From: a virus
Length of the DNA: 54,040 nt
Reading direction: 5' to 3' (one strand)
IMG/VR virus record: IMGVR_UViG_3300042869_000287
Coordinates: 1 to 54,040 of that record
The position numbers were made by a program, and so were the translations under genes. Shown here in pieces: positions 23,715 to 33,326 of the stretch (positions within the stretch are counted from its first letter, which is position 1; each line of letters opens with the position of its first letter). Under the pieces are notes generated by a model that did no database searches, was not told the DNA's origin, and saw only the letters and a program-made list of their open reading frames with translations.

Positions 23715-24086
23715 ATGGCAGCACCAAATTTAATCGGCGCAACAACAATCAATGGTAAAACAACGGGAGTGGACTTAACAACCACAAACGCAACAGTAAT
23801 ATTAAGCAATCCAGCAAGTTCAGGTAAGTGTCTCAAAATAAATACTTTGAATGTATCAAATTACACTGCAACAGCCACACTTATAACAATAGGATTCTAT
23901 TCTGCAGCTGCGCTTGGTGGAACACAATTTCGTATAGTAGGTAGTGTGACCGTTCCGGCAAATAGTACACTTAATGTAATTGATAAAACTAGTCAATATT
24001 ATTTAGAAGAAGATCAAAGTTTAGGTGCTACCGCCGGTACTGCTAATAGATTCAACATAACATGTAGTTATGAGGACATAAGTTAA
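23715..24086 (+). CDS. small beta structural protein (cassette 2)
   Basis: The 123-residue product has KCLKINTLNVSNYTATATL, VPANSTLNVIDK and YLEEDQSLGA, aligned in place with the 21718 protein. It is probably a minor virion protein of the fibre network. It overlaps the next gene by TAATG. Confidence 0.7.
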   Translation: MAAPNLIGATTINGKTTGVDLTTTNATVILSNPASSGKCLKINTLNVSNYTATATLITIGFYSAAALGGTQFRIVGSVTVPANSTLNVIDKTSQYYLEEDQSLGATAGTANRFNITCSYEDIS

Positions 24087-25300
24087 TGGTTAAACGATAT
24101 TTTGGTGGAATAATTTCCGCTACACAAAATTTAGCAACTGATCCATCTTCAGTTTCTGGATTTTTTAACGCAACAGAACAGGCTCAAACTGTACAGGCTG
24201 GACGGTGGCCATTAGGTGGTCTACCTCCTATTGATTATATTTTAATCGCCGGTGGCGGCGGTGGCGGTAGTCGAACAGGAGCTCTATATCTTGCCGGTGG
24301 CGGTGGTGGTGCAGGTGGGTATATTACTCAAACCAATCAGACCGTAGTTTCAGGCACCACTTATACTATAACCATAGGTGGTGGTGGCGCCAGCAGCAGA
24401 GCACGAGGTACCGATTCCTCTTTCTTTGGCCAATTAGCGTATGGTGGCGGTGGCGGCGGTAACGGTCATCCCAACAACGGCACTCAATCAGGACTCTCTG
24501 GAGGCTCCGGTGGCGGCAGCGGCACTAATATAAACACCCAAACTTTTTCTGCTGGCACTGCGAACAATGCCGGTGCTCAGGGCTTTGCCGGCGGCACTGG
24601 TCAACCCAGCGCTGGATCAACCGCTGGTACTGCAGGCGGCGGTGGAGGTGCTGGAGCAGTAGGTAATGATGGCTCCGCCGGTGACGGCACCAACGGTCCA
24701 GCTGGTGGCCAAGGTGAATCCACGATCATTTGCGGCGATTTTGGAGGAACTTGTTCCACAACTGCTAGTAGTAATACAATTACTATATCTGCAGTTACCA
24801 AAGGCAGGTTATTTGTGGGATCTCACGTGAGTGGATCATTTGGGTCTGGTATTATTCAAAGCTTTGGCACAGCCTCGGGCGGCACCGGAACATATGTTCT
24901 CACTGCTCCGGTAGCATCAAGTACTGCAGGCATCGCTGTAACTTCAACATATCGATATTTCTCAGGTGGTGGCGGTGCCGGCGGCAAACGAGCAGGTACA
25001 GGCCTTCGTGGCGGCGGTCCTGGAGGTATTGGAGGAGGAGGCAGGGGTGCGTATGGGTTTGGAGCCACTGCTGGTTCTGCTAGAACCGGAGGTGGCGGTG
25101 GTGGAGCAGATGCACCCTCCAGCGCATCGTCAGACTCGGTTTCTGGCGGCAACGGCGGATCAGGTATTCTATATATTCGACACCCAATATCTTATGGACA
25201 GGCAACGGTAACAGGATCTCCAGAGATGTATATTGTGGATAATTACCGAATATATGAATTCAGAAGCTCTGGTAGTATACAGTTTATCAACAACGCTTAA
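24086..25300 (+). CDS. glycine-rich tail adhesin (cassette 2)
   Basis: The 404-residue product has YILIAGGGGGG near residue 53, several Gly-rich blocks, and a C-terminal GSPEMYIVDNYRIYEF with SSGSIQF, clearly paralogous to the 22073 protein. It carries an insertion between Gly blocks (about residues 210-290, with ICGDFGGTC and two Cys) that the first copy lacks. That segment could be a separate receptor-contact loop. The GC-rich Gly codons make this stretch compositionally distinct, which follows from the protein sequence. Confidence 0.75.
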   Translation: MVKRYFGGIISATQNLATDPSSVSGFFNATEQAQTVQAGRWPLGGLPPIDYILIAGGGGGGSRTGALYLAGGGGGAGGYITQTNQTVVSGTTYTITIGGGGASSRARGTDSSFFGQLAYGGGGGGNGHPNNGTQSGLSGGSGGGSGTNINTQTFSAGTANNAGAQGFAGGTGQPSAGSTAGTAGGGGGAGAVGNDGSAGDGTNGPAGGQGESTIICGDFGGTCSTTASSNTITISAVTKGRLFVGSHVSGSFGSGIIQSFGTASGGTGTYVLTAPVASSTAGIAVTSTYRYFSGGGGAGGKRAGTGLRGGGPGGIGGGGRGAYGFGATAGSARTGGGGGGADAPSSASSDSVSGGNGGSGILYIRHPISYGQATVTGSPEMYIVDNYRIYEFRSSGSIQFINNA

Positions 25301-25333
25301 TAATTTTGAATAACATTTTAAGGAAAATTAACT

Positions 25334-25696
25334 ATGAGTCATTTCGCACAAATTGATGAAAACAACAATGTCACTCAAGTACTAGTTATTGAACAAGACG
25401 TAATCGATACTGGTCTATTTGGTGATCCAGCATCTTGGATTCAAACAAGTTACAATACACATGGTGGTGTTCACACTTTAGGTGGTACACCATTACGCAA
25501 AAACTATGCAGGTATCGGATACAAGTATGATGCTGGTCGTGATGCATTTTATGAACCAAAACCCTATGCATCATGGATTCTAAATGAAGACACTTGCTGG
25601 TGGGAAGCACCTACACCAATGCCAATGGAAGAAGGTAAGATTTTTGTGTGGGATGAAGATACAACATCTTGGGTTGAGTTTACACCACCAGCCTAA
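25334..25696 (+). CDS. conserved virion-associated protein
   Basis: The 120-residue product starts MSHFAQIDENNNVTQVLVIEQD and has DPASWIQTSYNT, GGTPLRKNYAGIGYKYD and WILNEDTCWWEAPTP. This pattern is common in marine and freshwater phages next to fibre genes. It resembles small tail-fibre accessory or decoration proteins; the exact role is unknown. An AAGGA site precedes the ATG. Confidence 0.75.
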   Translation: MSHFAQIDENNNVTQVLVIEQDVIDTGLFGDPASWIQTSYNTHGGVHTLGGTPLRKNYAGIGYKYDAGRDAFYEPKPYASWILNEDTCWWEAPTPMPMEEGKIFVWDEDTTSWVEFTPPA

Positions 25697-25719
25697 ATAT
25701 AACAATAAAGAGAATATAG

Positions 25720-25935
25720 ATGCCTTTAACGAATATTAAACTGCCAAAGAAGACCAACACGCAAACCAATTCTTACACTGGTGCGTCTGGTGAAGTCACT
25801 ATTGATACCGACAAAAAAGTAATTGTCGTACATGATGGTTCGACTGCTGGTGGAATTCCATTGGCTCGTGAGTCTCAAGCAAACACAGCAATCTCGGATT
25901 TTAATCCTCTAGTATTTCTAACATCAGGAATGTAA
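25720..25935 (+). CDS. small fibre-attachment protein, Mtd-N-like
   Basis: The 71-residue product has TGASGEVTIDTDKKVIVVHD followed by GSTAGGIPLA. This GEl.iDt..k.i.vgDG.t.gG.pL pattern is that of the N-terminal domain shared by phage tropism proteins and fibre starts. Alone, without a fibre shaft, it may be a short adaptor. An AAAGAG site precedes the ATG by several bases. Confidence 0.65.
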   Translation: MPLTNIKLPKKTNTQTNSYTGASGEVTIDTDKKVIVVHDGSTAGGIPLARESQANTAISDFNPLVFLTSGM

Positions 25936-25936
25936 A

Positions 25937-26266
25937 ATGGCAACCACATTAAAAGTTTTGGGACAAGTTAATCCCGCATCGGCAACTGACACAACATTGT
26001 ACACGGTACCTTCTTCAACATCTGCCGTCATTAGCACAATCAACATTTGCAATCAAAGTGCCAATGGTGCTAACTTTAGAATTGCTGTTAGACCTGCCGG
26101 TGAAACAATTAACACCAAACATTATATTGCCTTCAACACAGAAGTTGCTTCAAACGATGCCATTAGTTTAACAATTGGTATGACTTTGGCTCAGACTGAT
26201 GTTATCACAGTTTATGCTAACACAGCGTCACTAAGTTTTAACGCATTTGGATCAGAAATTACATGA
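25937..26266 (+). CDS. small beta structural protein (third paralogue type)
   Basis: The 109-residue product, with STINICNQSANGANFRIAV, NTKHYIAFNTEV and TIGMTLAQTDVITVYA, looks like a jelly-roll or Ig-like beta sandwich of the same plan as the 21718 and 23715 proteins. It overlaps the 1629-residue fibre gene by ATGA and is likely assembled with it. Confidence 0.68.
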   Translation: MATTLKVLGQVNPASATDTTLYTVPSSTSAVISTINICNQSANGANFRIAVRPAGETINTKHYIAFNTEVASNDAISLTIGMTLAQTDVITVYANTASLSFNAFGSEIT

Positions 26267-29200
26267 GTTTAAAATCACTAAAAAACCAGACACTCAGAAA
26301 TAAATCAACAATCAATAGCGTTAACTTAACTGGTGGTGCTTCTACCGGTCCAGTTATCACATCGATTGTTGTTACTGATTCCAATTATAATAACTTAGAT
26401 GACACGGCACTACTACCGGCAGGTGGTTATGCAAAACTAATTGGTTCTGGTTTTGCAAGTGGTTGTTCTGCATACTTCAATGGTACATCTGTAACAACAA
26501 CATTCGTTAGTGCAACAGAAGTTCGTGTTGTTATTCCTGCGACCTCTGTTGGTACTTACAATGTGATGTTGTTTAACCCAAGTACTGCAGGTGCTATTTA
26601 TTTGAATCTTGGTATTTCTTCCGCACCAACATTTACAACAACTGCTGGTTCTTTAGGTACATCATACGAAACAACGGCAGTCAGTACATCTATTGCCGCA
26701 ACTGGTGATACTCCAATTACTTATGCCTTATACTCTGGTTCACTGCCAACGGGTGTGACACTGGCCTCAAACGGAACACTATCTGGAACATCTCCAGTAG
26801 AAGCATCAAGCACAACATACTCATTCATTGTGCAAGCAACCGATGCACAGTTACAAGACACCACACGTTCATTCAGCTTGACAATCAGTACTGACGTTGT
26901 TACTTGGAGTACTCCAGCGGCAGACTTTGCTTATACATTGATTGGTAATGAGGCAATGGCAAACGTTAGTTTATTAGCAACATCTGCGGCTGGTTATGGT
27001 GTAACTTATGCAGCCAACACACTGCCAACTGGTGTTTCACTCAGTGGCAATACGGTCTTTGGAACACCAACAACAGAACAAACAATTTATACTGCATTGA
27101 CAGCAACAGCCAACACAACTGGTCGCACAGCAACTCGTTATGTTTCTTGGTCTGTGGTACTTGGAGATGCTTTCTGGAAATACAATACGTTATTGATACC
27201 GGGAGCCAGCACAACATTTGTAGATGATGCTAGTACAAATAACTTTGCGGTAACTATTAATGGTGATACAAGGCCAAATAATTTTAGTCCGTATACAGCT
27301 GGATATTATAGCAACTTCTTTGATGGATCAGGTGATTGGTTAACTTTCCCAAATAATGCAGGTTACGAATTTGGTTCTGGTGCGTTTACTGTAGAACTTT
27401 GGGCATACATAACAGGGTCATCTGGTACTGTAGCTAATTATTCAAACGGTCAATCAAGTAATTCAAATTTTGCATGGGAATTATATCAAGTTTCTACAAC
27501 AGTAATGCAGTTTAGTGTATTTGAGGGAGCCACACAATATATCTCGTCATCGTCTGCATTCAAAACAAATTCTTGGAATCATATCGCATGTGTAAGAAGT
27601 GGCAATACACTCACAACTTATGTAAATGGAGTTGCAGGAGGAACAACAGCAAATATAACTGGAGTATCAATATCTGTACCGGCAAGTTCAACACTCAAAT
27701 TATGTTCATATGGTAACGGGTCATCATATTTAACTGGATATATTAGTAATTTTAGAGTTGTTAAAGGAACAGCAGTCTACACGGCAGCATTTACTCCAAG
27801 TACGACACCATTAACCGCAATATCAAACACAAGTTTATTAACCTGCCAATCTAATCGTTTTATAGATAACAGTACAAACAACTTTACTATAACAGTTACA
27901 GGTAATACATTAATAAGTTCATTCGACCCATTTGTTCCAAACACTAGTTATAGTACATATGGTAGTGGATACTTTGATGGTACTGGGGATTATTTAAGTA
28001 TTCCAAGCAATGCAGCCTTGCAATTACCCACCGGTGACTTTACAATAGAAGCATGGATTTATTTAACCGGTGCTTTGGGTAGTTATTATTTTATTTTTAC
28101 CCAAACCGGTTCTACCAACGCCACCTCTAATTGGGATTTCACAGTTAACGGAAATGCTTCTGGGCAGTTGCGATTTGAAGCGTTTTCAGGAGGTACACAA
28201 ATAATTAATTTAATTGGAACATCATCTGTTCCTGTTAATGCATGGACGCACGTTGCAGTTACACGTTCAGGAAGTACATATACTATATGGATGAACGGTA
28301 TTAGTCAAGGTACTGCCTCATCTGCTAGCACTGTAAACACAAATGCGCTTACAACATACATTGGACAAAATTTTAATAATACTTATTATTTTCCCGGCTA
28401 CATAACTGATGCTCGTTTAGTTAAAGGTACCGCAGTTTACACCACAACATTCACTCCACCATCAGCACCATTAACCGCAATAGCAAATACAAGTTTATTA
28501 ACATTACAAAACAATCAACCAGTAAACAATAATATATTCTTAGATAATAGCACAAACAACTCTCTAATAACTCGCAGCGGTAATACTACTCAAGGTACAT
28601 TTAGTCCTTATGGTGATAATTGGAGTAACTACTTTACTGGTGCGTCTACTTCTTATATACAAACACCTGCAGGTTCAACTACTGCTATATTAGGTACCGC
28701 TGGTGGTGGTATAACACCTACAGCTACTTTTACAATTGAATGCTGGATTTATCAAATACAAAGACAGACAGCACTGACTACCCCTGTTTTAATAGGTGAT
28801 CAAGGTGTTAACGGTAGTTTATATTGGACGTTTGGTCCAGATAGCTCAGGTAAATTAGCTTTTTATCACTATACTGGTTCACAAGTATTGGCAACAGGTA
28901 ATGATACTATTCCATTAAATACTTGGACACATATTGCTATGTCTATAAATTCAGGTGCAATTAAATTGTTTGTTAATGGCACTCTACAAACAATTACAGG
29001 AGCAACTACTACAGGAACGCAATCTGGTACATTTGGATATTTGTTAACAGGTGGATTTTATAATTTTACTAGCACACACGCATACATCGGTAATCTTAGT
29101 AATTTAAGAATAGTTAAATCTGCACTCTATTCTACAACATTTACTCCTTCGACAACACCATTAACACCAATTACTAATACTGGATTGTTAATGTGCCAAT

Positions 29201-31152
29201 CATCTAGATTCATAGATAATTCACCAAATGCATTTGCACTTACAACTGGTAGTACACTATCAGTACAGCGTTTCTCACCATTCAATCCGTTATCAGTAAC
29301 CCCAACAAGTTATAGTGGTTATTTTGATGGTAGTGGGGATTATTTAAGCGTCCCTACAACTAGTGGAAACTTAAATCAAACCGGAGACTTTACATATGAG
29401 ATGTGGATCTACTGGAAATCTATGCCTACTACGGGTTATCAAAATATTGCAGGGCAAGGTGAAGCTGGACAAAGTAGTTATGGATTGCTGGCTGGAAATG
29501 CTGCATCAAATACTTGGTCTGCACCTTATGTATTCAAGTTAAATGTTGCAAACTCGGGTGATGTATTGAATGGTAATACAGCATTAGTTGCAGGACAATG
29601 GTATCACTTAGCACACACTAGAACAAGTGGCGTTAATAGATTGTTTGTTGATGGAGTAGTGCAAACTAATACATACACTGATAATACAAGTCGTACATTT
29701 GCTGGTAATCCGTATCTAATTGGAAATAATAGTAACGGCTATATTAGTAATTTTAGATTTATTCAAGGTACTTCTTTATATACAACTACATTTACCCCTC
29801 CAACAAGTCCATTGACTGCGGTATCTGGTACACAACTACTAACACTACAATCACCGACATTTATTGATAACAGTACAAATAACCTTACAATTACTGCTGT
29901 CGGTAATAGTCAGCCAACAATACAAAACTCATTCGGATTTACCAGTGCATTAACAAATGGATATACACCAAGTACAATAGGTGGTTCTGGTTACTTTGAT
30001 GGTACTGGAGATTATTTAACTGTGCCGTATTCAAGTAGTTTTAGTATACCGTCAAATACTGCATTTACATTTGAATGTTGGGTTTATACTACAATAAATA
30101 ATATTTTCACAGTGGCTAATAGAAATTGGAACTATGGAGGCACCGGTCCAACGTGGGCATTTTATTTAAATAATGGAACAACACCAGGTTGGGGTATTGC
30201 CGGCACAGGTTACTCGACCTATAATATGTTGAATTCATCATCTGTAAGTGGAAAGCTAGGCGCATGGAATCATTATGTATGGACTCGAGATAGTAGTAAT
30301 GTTTGTAGTATGTATGTAAATGGTATAAACGGAGGCGTGTCTAGAACAGACGGTCAAGCTATGACATCAGGTAGTGGTAATGTTTTTATTGGTGTGTCTT
30401 CTAATTTAGCATCACCCTATGCTAATGGAAATATATCAAATATGAGATTTGTATTAGGTACGGCAGTATACACCAGTAACTTTGTTCCACCGGCGTCTCC
30501 ACTACAGGCAATCACCAATACAAGTTTATTAACTAATATGACCAGTGCTGGTATCTACGATGCCGCAATGATGACCAATATGGAAACATTGGGTGATGCA
30601 AAATTAAGTACAGCAGTAAGTAAGTTTGGGGGTAGTAGTATGAGTTTTGATGGTACAGGGGATTATTTAACTGCACCGTTTAATCCAACATTTAATCTAG
30701 GTACTGGTAACTTTACAATTGAATTTTGGGTCAATACATCATCAACTGTGGCATATGCAACAGCATTACGTTTAGGTGATACTTGGACAACAGGTAGTTG
30801 GGCCTTATATTTAAATGATTCCGGTGGTAGCGGATATCCTAGTTGGTGGAATCAAACCGGCTCTTATACATTAAGTACTTCTGGTGCATTAATCAACGAC
30901 GGTTCTTGGCATCATATTGCATTGGTCAGAAATGGTGCTACTATGACAATGTATATTGATGGAACTAGTAGAGGAACATTATCAATTGGTACTAACACTG
31001 TCGGAGATACTACTACTAAACTGTGGATTGGTAGAGACTCTAGTAATGTACGTGAATGGGTAGGATATATGGATGACCTAAGAATAACAAAAGGTTATGC
31101 ACGTTATACAAGTAACTTCACACCACCAACAAGTGCATTCCAGATTAAATAA
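26263..31152 (+). CDS. giant tail fibre with IPT/TIG, putative-Ig and six LamG-like modules
   Basis: The 1629-residue product begins with a likely IPT/TIG domain (residues about 27-125, LIGSGFASGCSAYFNGT) and one or two putative-Ig modules (about 125-300, LPTGVTLASNGTLSGTSP). Six LamG/concanavalin-like modules of about 220 residues follow, each opening with a form of YFDGTGDYLS: near residues 350, 567, 788, 1016, 1239 and 1458. Each has a W-x-H strand (WNHIACVRSG, WTHVAVTRSG) and ends with a VKGTAVYTxxFTPP-type link. LamG folds bind sugars, so this is probably a receptor-binding fibre for surface polysaccharide. The module repeats invite recombination. Confidence 0.85.
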   Translation: MSLKSLKNQTLRNKSTINSVNLTGGASTGPVITSIVVTDSNYNNLDDTALLPAGGYAKLIGSGFASGCSAYFNGTSVTTTFVSATEVRVVIPATSVGTYNVMLFNPSTAGAIYLNLGISSAPTFTTTAGSLGTSYETTAVSTSIAATGDTPITYALYSGSLPTGVTLASNGTLSGTSPVEASSTTYSFIVQATDAQLQDTTRSFSLTISTDVVTWSTPAADFAYTLIGNEAMANVSLLATSAAGYGVTYAANTLPTGVSLSGNTVFGTPTTEQTIYTALTATANTTGRTATRYVSWSVVLGDAFWKYNTLLIPGASTTFVDDASTNNFAVTINGDTRPNNFSPYTAGYYSNFFDGSGDWLTFPNNAGYEFGSGAFTVELWAYITGSSGTVANYSNGQSSNSNFAWELYQVSTTVMQFSVFEGATQYISSSSAFKTNSWNHIACVRSGNTLTTYVNGVAGGTTANITGVSISVPASSTLKLCSYGNGSSYLTGYISNFRVVKGTAVYTAAFTPSTTPLTAISNTSLLTCQSNRFIDNSTNNFTITVTGNTLISSFDPFVPNTSYSTYGSGYFDGTGDYLSIPSNAALQLPTGDFTIEAWIYLTGALGSYYFIFTQTGSTNATSNWDFTVNGNASGQLRFEAFSGGTQIINLIGTSSVPVNAWTHVAVTRSGSTYTIWMNGISQGTASSASTVNTNALTTYIGQNFNNTYYFPGYITDARLVKGTAVYTTTFTPPSAPLTAIANTSLLTLQNNQPVNNNIFLDNSTNNSLITRSGNTTQGTFSPYGDNWSNYFTGASTSYIQTPAGSTTAILGTAGGGITPTATFTIECWIYQIQRQTALTTPVLIGDQGVNGSLYWTFGPDSSGKLAFYHYTGSQVLATGNDTIPLNTWTHIAMSINSGAIKLFVNGTLQTITGATTTGTQSGTFGYLLTGGFYNFTSTHAYIGNLSNLRIVKSALYSTTFTPSTTPLTPITNTGLLMCQSSRFIDNSPNAFALTTGSTLSVQRFSPFNPLSVTPTSYSGYFDGSGDYLSVPTTSGNLNQTGDFTYEMWIYWKSMPTTGYQNIAGQGEAGQSSYGLLAGNAASNTWSAPYVFKLNVANSGDVLNGNTALVAGQWYHLAHTRTSGVNRLFVDGVVQTNTYTDNTSRTFAGNPYLIGNNSNGYISNFRFIQGTSLYTTTFTPPTSPLTAVSGTQLLTLQSPTFIDNSTNNLTITAVGNSQPTIQNSFGFTSALTNGYTPSTIGGSGYFDGTGDYLTVPYSSSFSIPSNTAFTFECWVYTTINNIFTVANRNWNYGGTGPTWAFYLNNGTTPGWGIAGTGYSTYNMLNSSSVSGKLGAWNHYVWTRDSSNVCSMYVNGINGGVSRTDGQAMTSGSGNVFIGVSSNLASPYANGNISNMRFVLGTAVYTSNFVPPASPLQAITNTSLLTNMTSAGIYDAAMMTNMETLGDAKLSTAVSKFGGSSMSFDGTGDYLTAPFNPTFNLGTGNFTIEFWVNTSSTVAYATALRLGDTWTTGSWALYLNDSGGSGYPSWWNQTGSYTLSTSGALINDGSWHHIALVRNGATMTMYIDGTSRGTLSIGTNTVGDTTTKLWIGRDSSNVREWVGYMDDLRITKGYARYTSNFTPPTSAFQIK
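27313..31152 (+). repeat. six tandem LamG-module repeats
   Basis: Module starts lie near nucleotides 27313, 27964, 28627, 29311, 29980 and 30636, spaced about 650-685 nt. The DNA has diverged while the protein pattern FDGxGDYL / WTHxAxxR / TAVYTxxFTP is kept. The third module (YFTGASTSYIQ) is the most divergent. Confidence 0.8.
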
Positions 31153-31165
31153 GAATTAGAATAAA

Positions 31166-33316
31166 ATGACTACTAAAGTAAATACACCCAATTTAAATGC
31201 AACGTTCCTTGGTACGTTGGTGAAAATTAATGACACACAAACTGTCAATAATAAAACTTTTAATTCTCCAACATTGGTAACTCCAGCACTTGGTACTCCT
31301 GCGTCTGGTGATTTCAGTGCTGGTTCATTTACATGGCCTCTGTTCTACCAAGATATCAAGGCTAACGCTGCGTTCGATAAAGCAAACTCGACATTTGACC
31401 ATGCCACAAGTTCATACAATGCAGCTAATACTGCCGACCAAAAGGCAGTGTCTGCAGGTTCTTATGCCAATTCAGCTTATGCTCTGGCGAATACTGCAAG
31501 TCAAGGTGTATCATCTTCTGGTACATATGCCAACTCAGCATTTGTTGCAGCCAATACGGCAGACCAACGTGCTGTAACAAGTGGTGTATATGCTAATGCT
31601 GCTTTCTCTCAAGCGAATACTGCCACAACAAATGCGGCCACTGCTGACCAACACGCAATCACATCCGGTGATTATGCTAACTCAGCATACACTTCGGCCA
31701 ATTCAGTATCGTCTTATGCTAATGGTGCTTTTATTGCAGCCAATACTGCCGACCAACGAGCAGTAACTTCAGGTGTATATGCTAACGCTTCCTATGATGT
31801 TGCCAACTCAGCATCAAGTTATGCCAATGGTGCATTTGCTGTTGCTAACACTGGTGCAACTAATGCATTATCTGCTGGTTCGTATGCCAATGGTGCATTT
31901 ACGACTGCTAACACCAAGTTTAACTCCACTGGCGGTACAATCTCGGGTGATGTTGTTGTTACTGGTAATCTAACCATATCTGGAAATGTAACATCGATAT
32001 CAGCAACAAACCTAAGCATTGAAGATAATATGATTTATCTGAATGCCAACAATGATGTTTCTAATCCTGATATTGGCCTTGCAGCTAGTTATAACGATGG
32101 AACATATCATCACACCGGTGTATTCCGTGACGCAACAGACGGCACATGGAAGTTTTATTACAACTATGATCCAGAACCAGACGCATCACCATATATCGAC
32201 ACAGCACATGCAACGTTCAGAATTGCTAATCTAACAGCAAACCTTATTACTGATGTAGCAACTATACGTGGTTACGATCCAATCAATCATGCTAATGCTT
32301 CATATGCACATGCTAATGCCGCATATACTGCAGCTAATAACTCGGTTGACACATGGGTTCGTGATGCCGCTAACTCAGCATCATCGTATGCCAACTCTGC
32401 ATACACTACATCAAACACGGCCGCAACAAATGCGCTGTCTGCTGGTTCGTATGCCAATGGTGCTTTTTCAGCCGCTAACACTGCTGACCAAAAGGCCGTA
32501 TCTGCTGGTTCTTATGCTAACTCAGCATATGCCGCTGCCAATACTGCGGCAACTGGTGCATCCACTGCTGACCAGAAAGCAGTTACATCTGGTGATTATG
32601 CTAATTCAGCATACACTCAAGCAAATACTGCCGTCACAAATGCTGCTTCTGCTTCATCATATGCTAATTCTGCTTATACGGCAGCTAATAGTGCTGTAAC
32701 AACAACTGGTTCACAAACATTAACAAATAAACTTTTATCTGATAGTACAACTTCATTTATTGATGAAGCAGATGCAAGTAAGAGGATGCAATTTCAATTA
32801 TCTTCTGTGTCTTCTGGTGCAACTAGAATTTTAACTGTACCAAATTATAATGCAACAATTGCCACACTATCTGGTACCGAAACATTAACGTCAAAGACTT
32901 TAACAACTCCAAATATTAATGGTCCTTTAGTTGCATCACCAAAAGAAAAATTTATCACCAGTACTGCTCCAGAATCAACATTAAATTTATATATTGGTGA
33001 TACTACGATTCATTATTACACAAGTAATGCCACAAATAATTTTACACTAAACATTGCAGCATATAATGATGTGTCTTTGAATAATTGGTTGGCAACTAAT
33101 TCTTCAGTTACTTTTGTATTGATGGTAACAAATGGATCAACTGCCTATTATCCAAATGTATTTCAAATTGATGGTATCACCGTAACACCTAAGTATACTA
33201 ATGGAATTGCTATTACAGCTGGCAATGCAAGTGCAATTGATATGTACAACTTCACAATTTTCAAAACAGCTTCAGCTACATACACAGCAATTATGTCGCA
33301 AACTAAGTTAGCTTAA
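31166..33316 (+). CDS. long tail fibre with YANSAY repeats and fibre core
   Basis: The 716-residue product opens with NKTFNSPTLVTPALGTPASG, a start seen in many phage fibres, then a long run of YANSAYxxANTADQRAVTSG repeats (about residues 85-250). A core module GTISGDVVVTGNLTISGNV and IEDNMIYLNANND follows (about 255-340); this is a widespread fibre domain. A second repeat run (about 375-510) and a C-terminal TLTNKLL/TLTSKTL segment with a beta domain close it. It lies between the LamG fibre and another fibre gene. It has no clear Shine-Dalgarno site. Confidence 0.8.
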   Translation: MTTKVNTPNLNATFLGTLVKINDTQTVNNKTFNSPTLVTPALGTPASGDFSAGSFTWPLFYQDIKANAAFDKANSTFDHATSSYNAANTADQKAVSAGSYANSAYALANTASQGVSSSGTYANSAFVAANTADQRAVTSGVYANAAFSQANTATTNAATADQHAITSGDYANSAYTSANSVSSYANGAFIAANTADQRAVTSGVYANASYDVANSASSYANGAFAVANTGATNALSAGSYANGAFTTANTKFNSTGGTISGDVVVTGNLTISGNVTSISATNLSIEDNMIYLNANNDVSNPDIGLAASYNDGTYHHTGVFRDATDGTWKFYYNYDPEPDASPYIDTAHATFRIANLTANLITDVATIRGYDPINHANASYAHANAAYTAANNSVDTWVRDAANSASSYANSAYTTSNTAATNALSAGSYANGAFSAANTADQKAVSAGSYANSAYAAANTAATGASTADQKAVTSGDYANSAYTQANTAVTNAASASSYANSAYTAANSAVTTTGSQTLTNKLLSDSTTSFIDEADASKRMQFQLSSVSSGATRILTVPNYNATIATLSGTETLTSKTLTTPNINGPLVASPKEKFITSTAPESTLNLYIGDTTIHYYTSNATNNFTLNIAAYNDVSLNNWLATNSSVTFVLMVTNGSTAYYPNVFQIDGITVTPKYTNGIAITAGNASAIDMYNFTIFKTASATYTAIMSQTKLA
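31430..32700 (+). repeat. degenerate YANSAY-coding repeats
   Basis: Short units coding for SYANSAY/YANGAF followed by xxANTADQRAVTSG occur in two runs (about 31430-31910 and 32280-32700), and again at 21200-21470 and 23300-23560. Near-identical DNA over short blocks could support recombination among the three fibre genes. Confidence 0.75.
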
Positions 33317-33326
33317 GGATTATATT

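Larger units (their letters stand above)
21136..25300 (+). repeat. tandem duplication of a three-gene adhesin cassette
   Basis: Genes at 21136, 21718 and 22073 are matched in order, size and sequence type by those at 23081, 23715 and 24086: Ala/Asn repeat protein, small beta protein and Gly-rich adhesin. The copies have diverged, so the duplication is old or under selection for variation. Confidence 0.75.

Noticed and set aside
22741-25152. Proline-rich proteins on the - strand opposite the Gly-rich adhesins
   Set aside because: Long Pro runs are the antisense of GGN glycine codons; there is no ribosome site or promoter on that strand.
24086-25300. Horizontal transfer of the Gly-rich gene based on high GC
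   Set aside because: GGN/GGC glycine codons alone raise the GC content; codon choice outside the Gly blocks matches the neighbours.
31290-32699. Met/Leu-rich proteins in another frame of the long fibre gene
   Set aside because: They come from reading the YANSAY repeats out of frame; the composition is periodic and no start signal exists.
31430-32700. CRISPR-like array
   Set aside because: Repeats are short, degenerate and in a continuous coding frame with no unique spacers.
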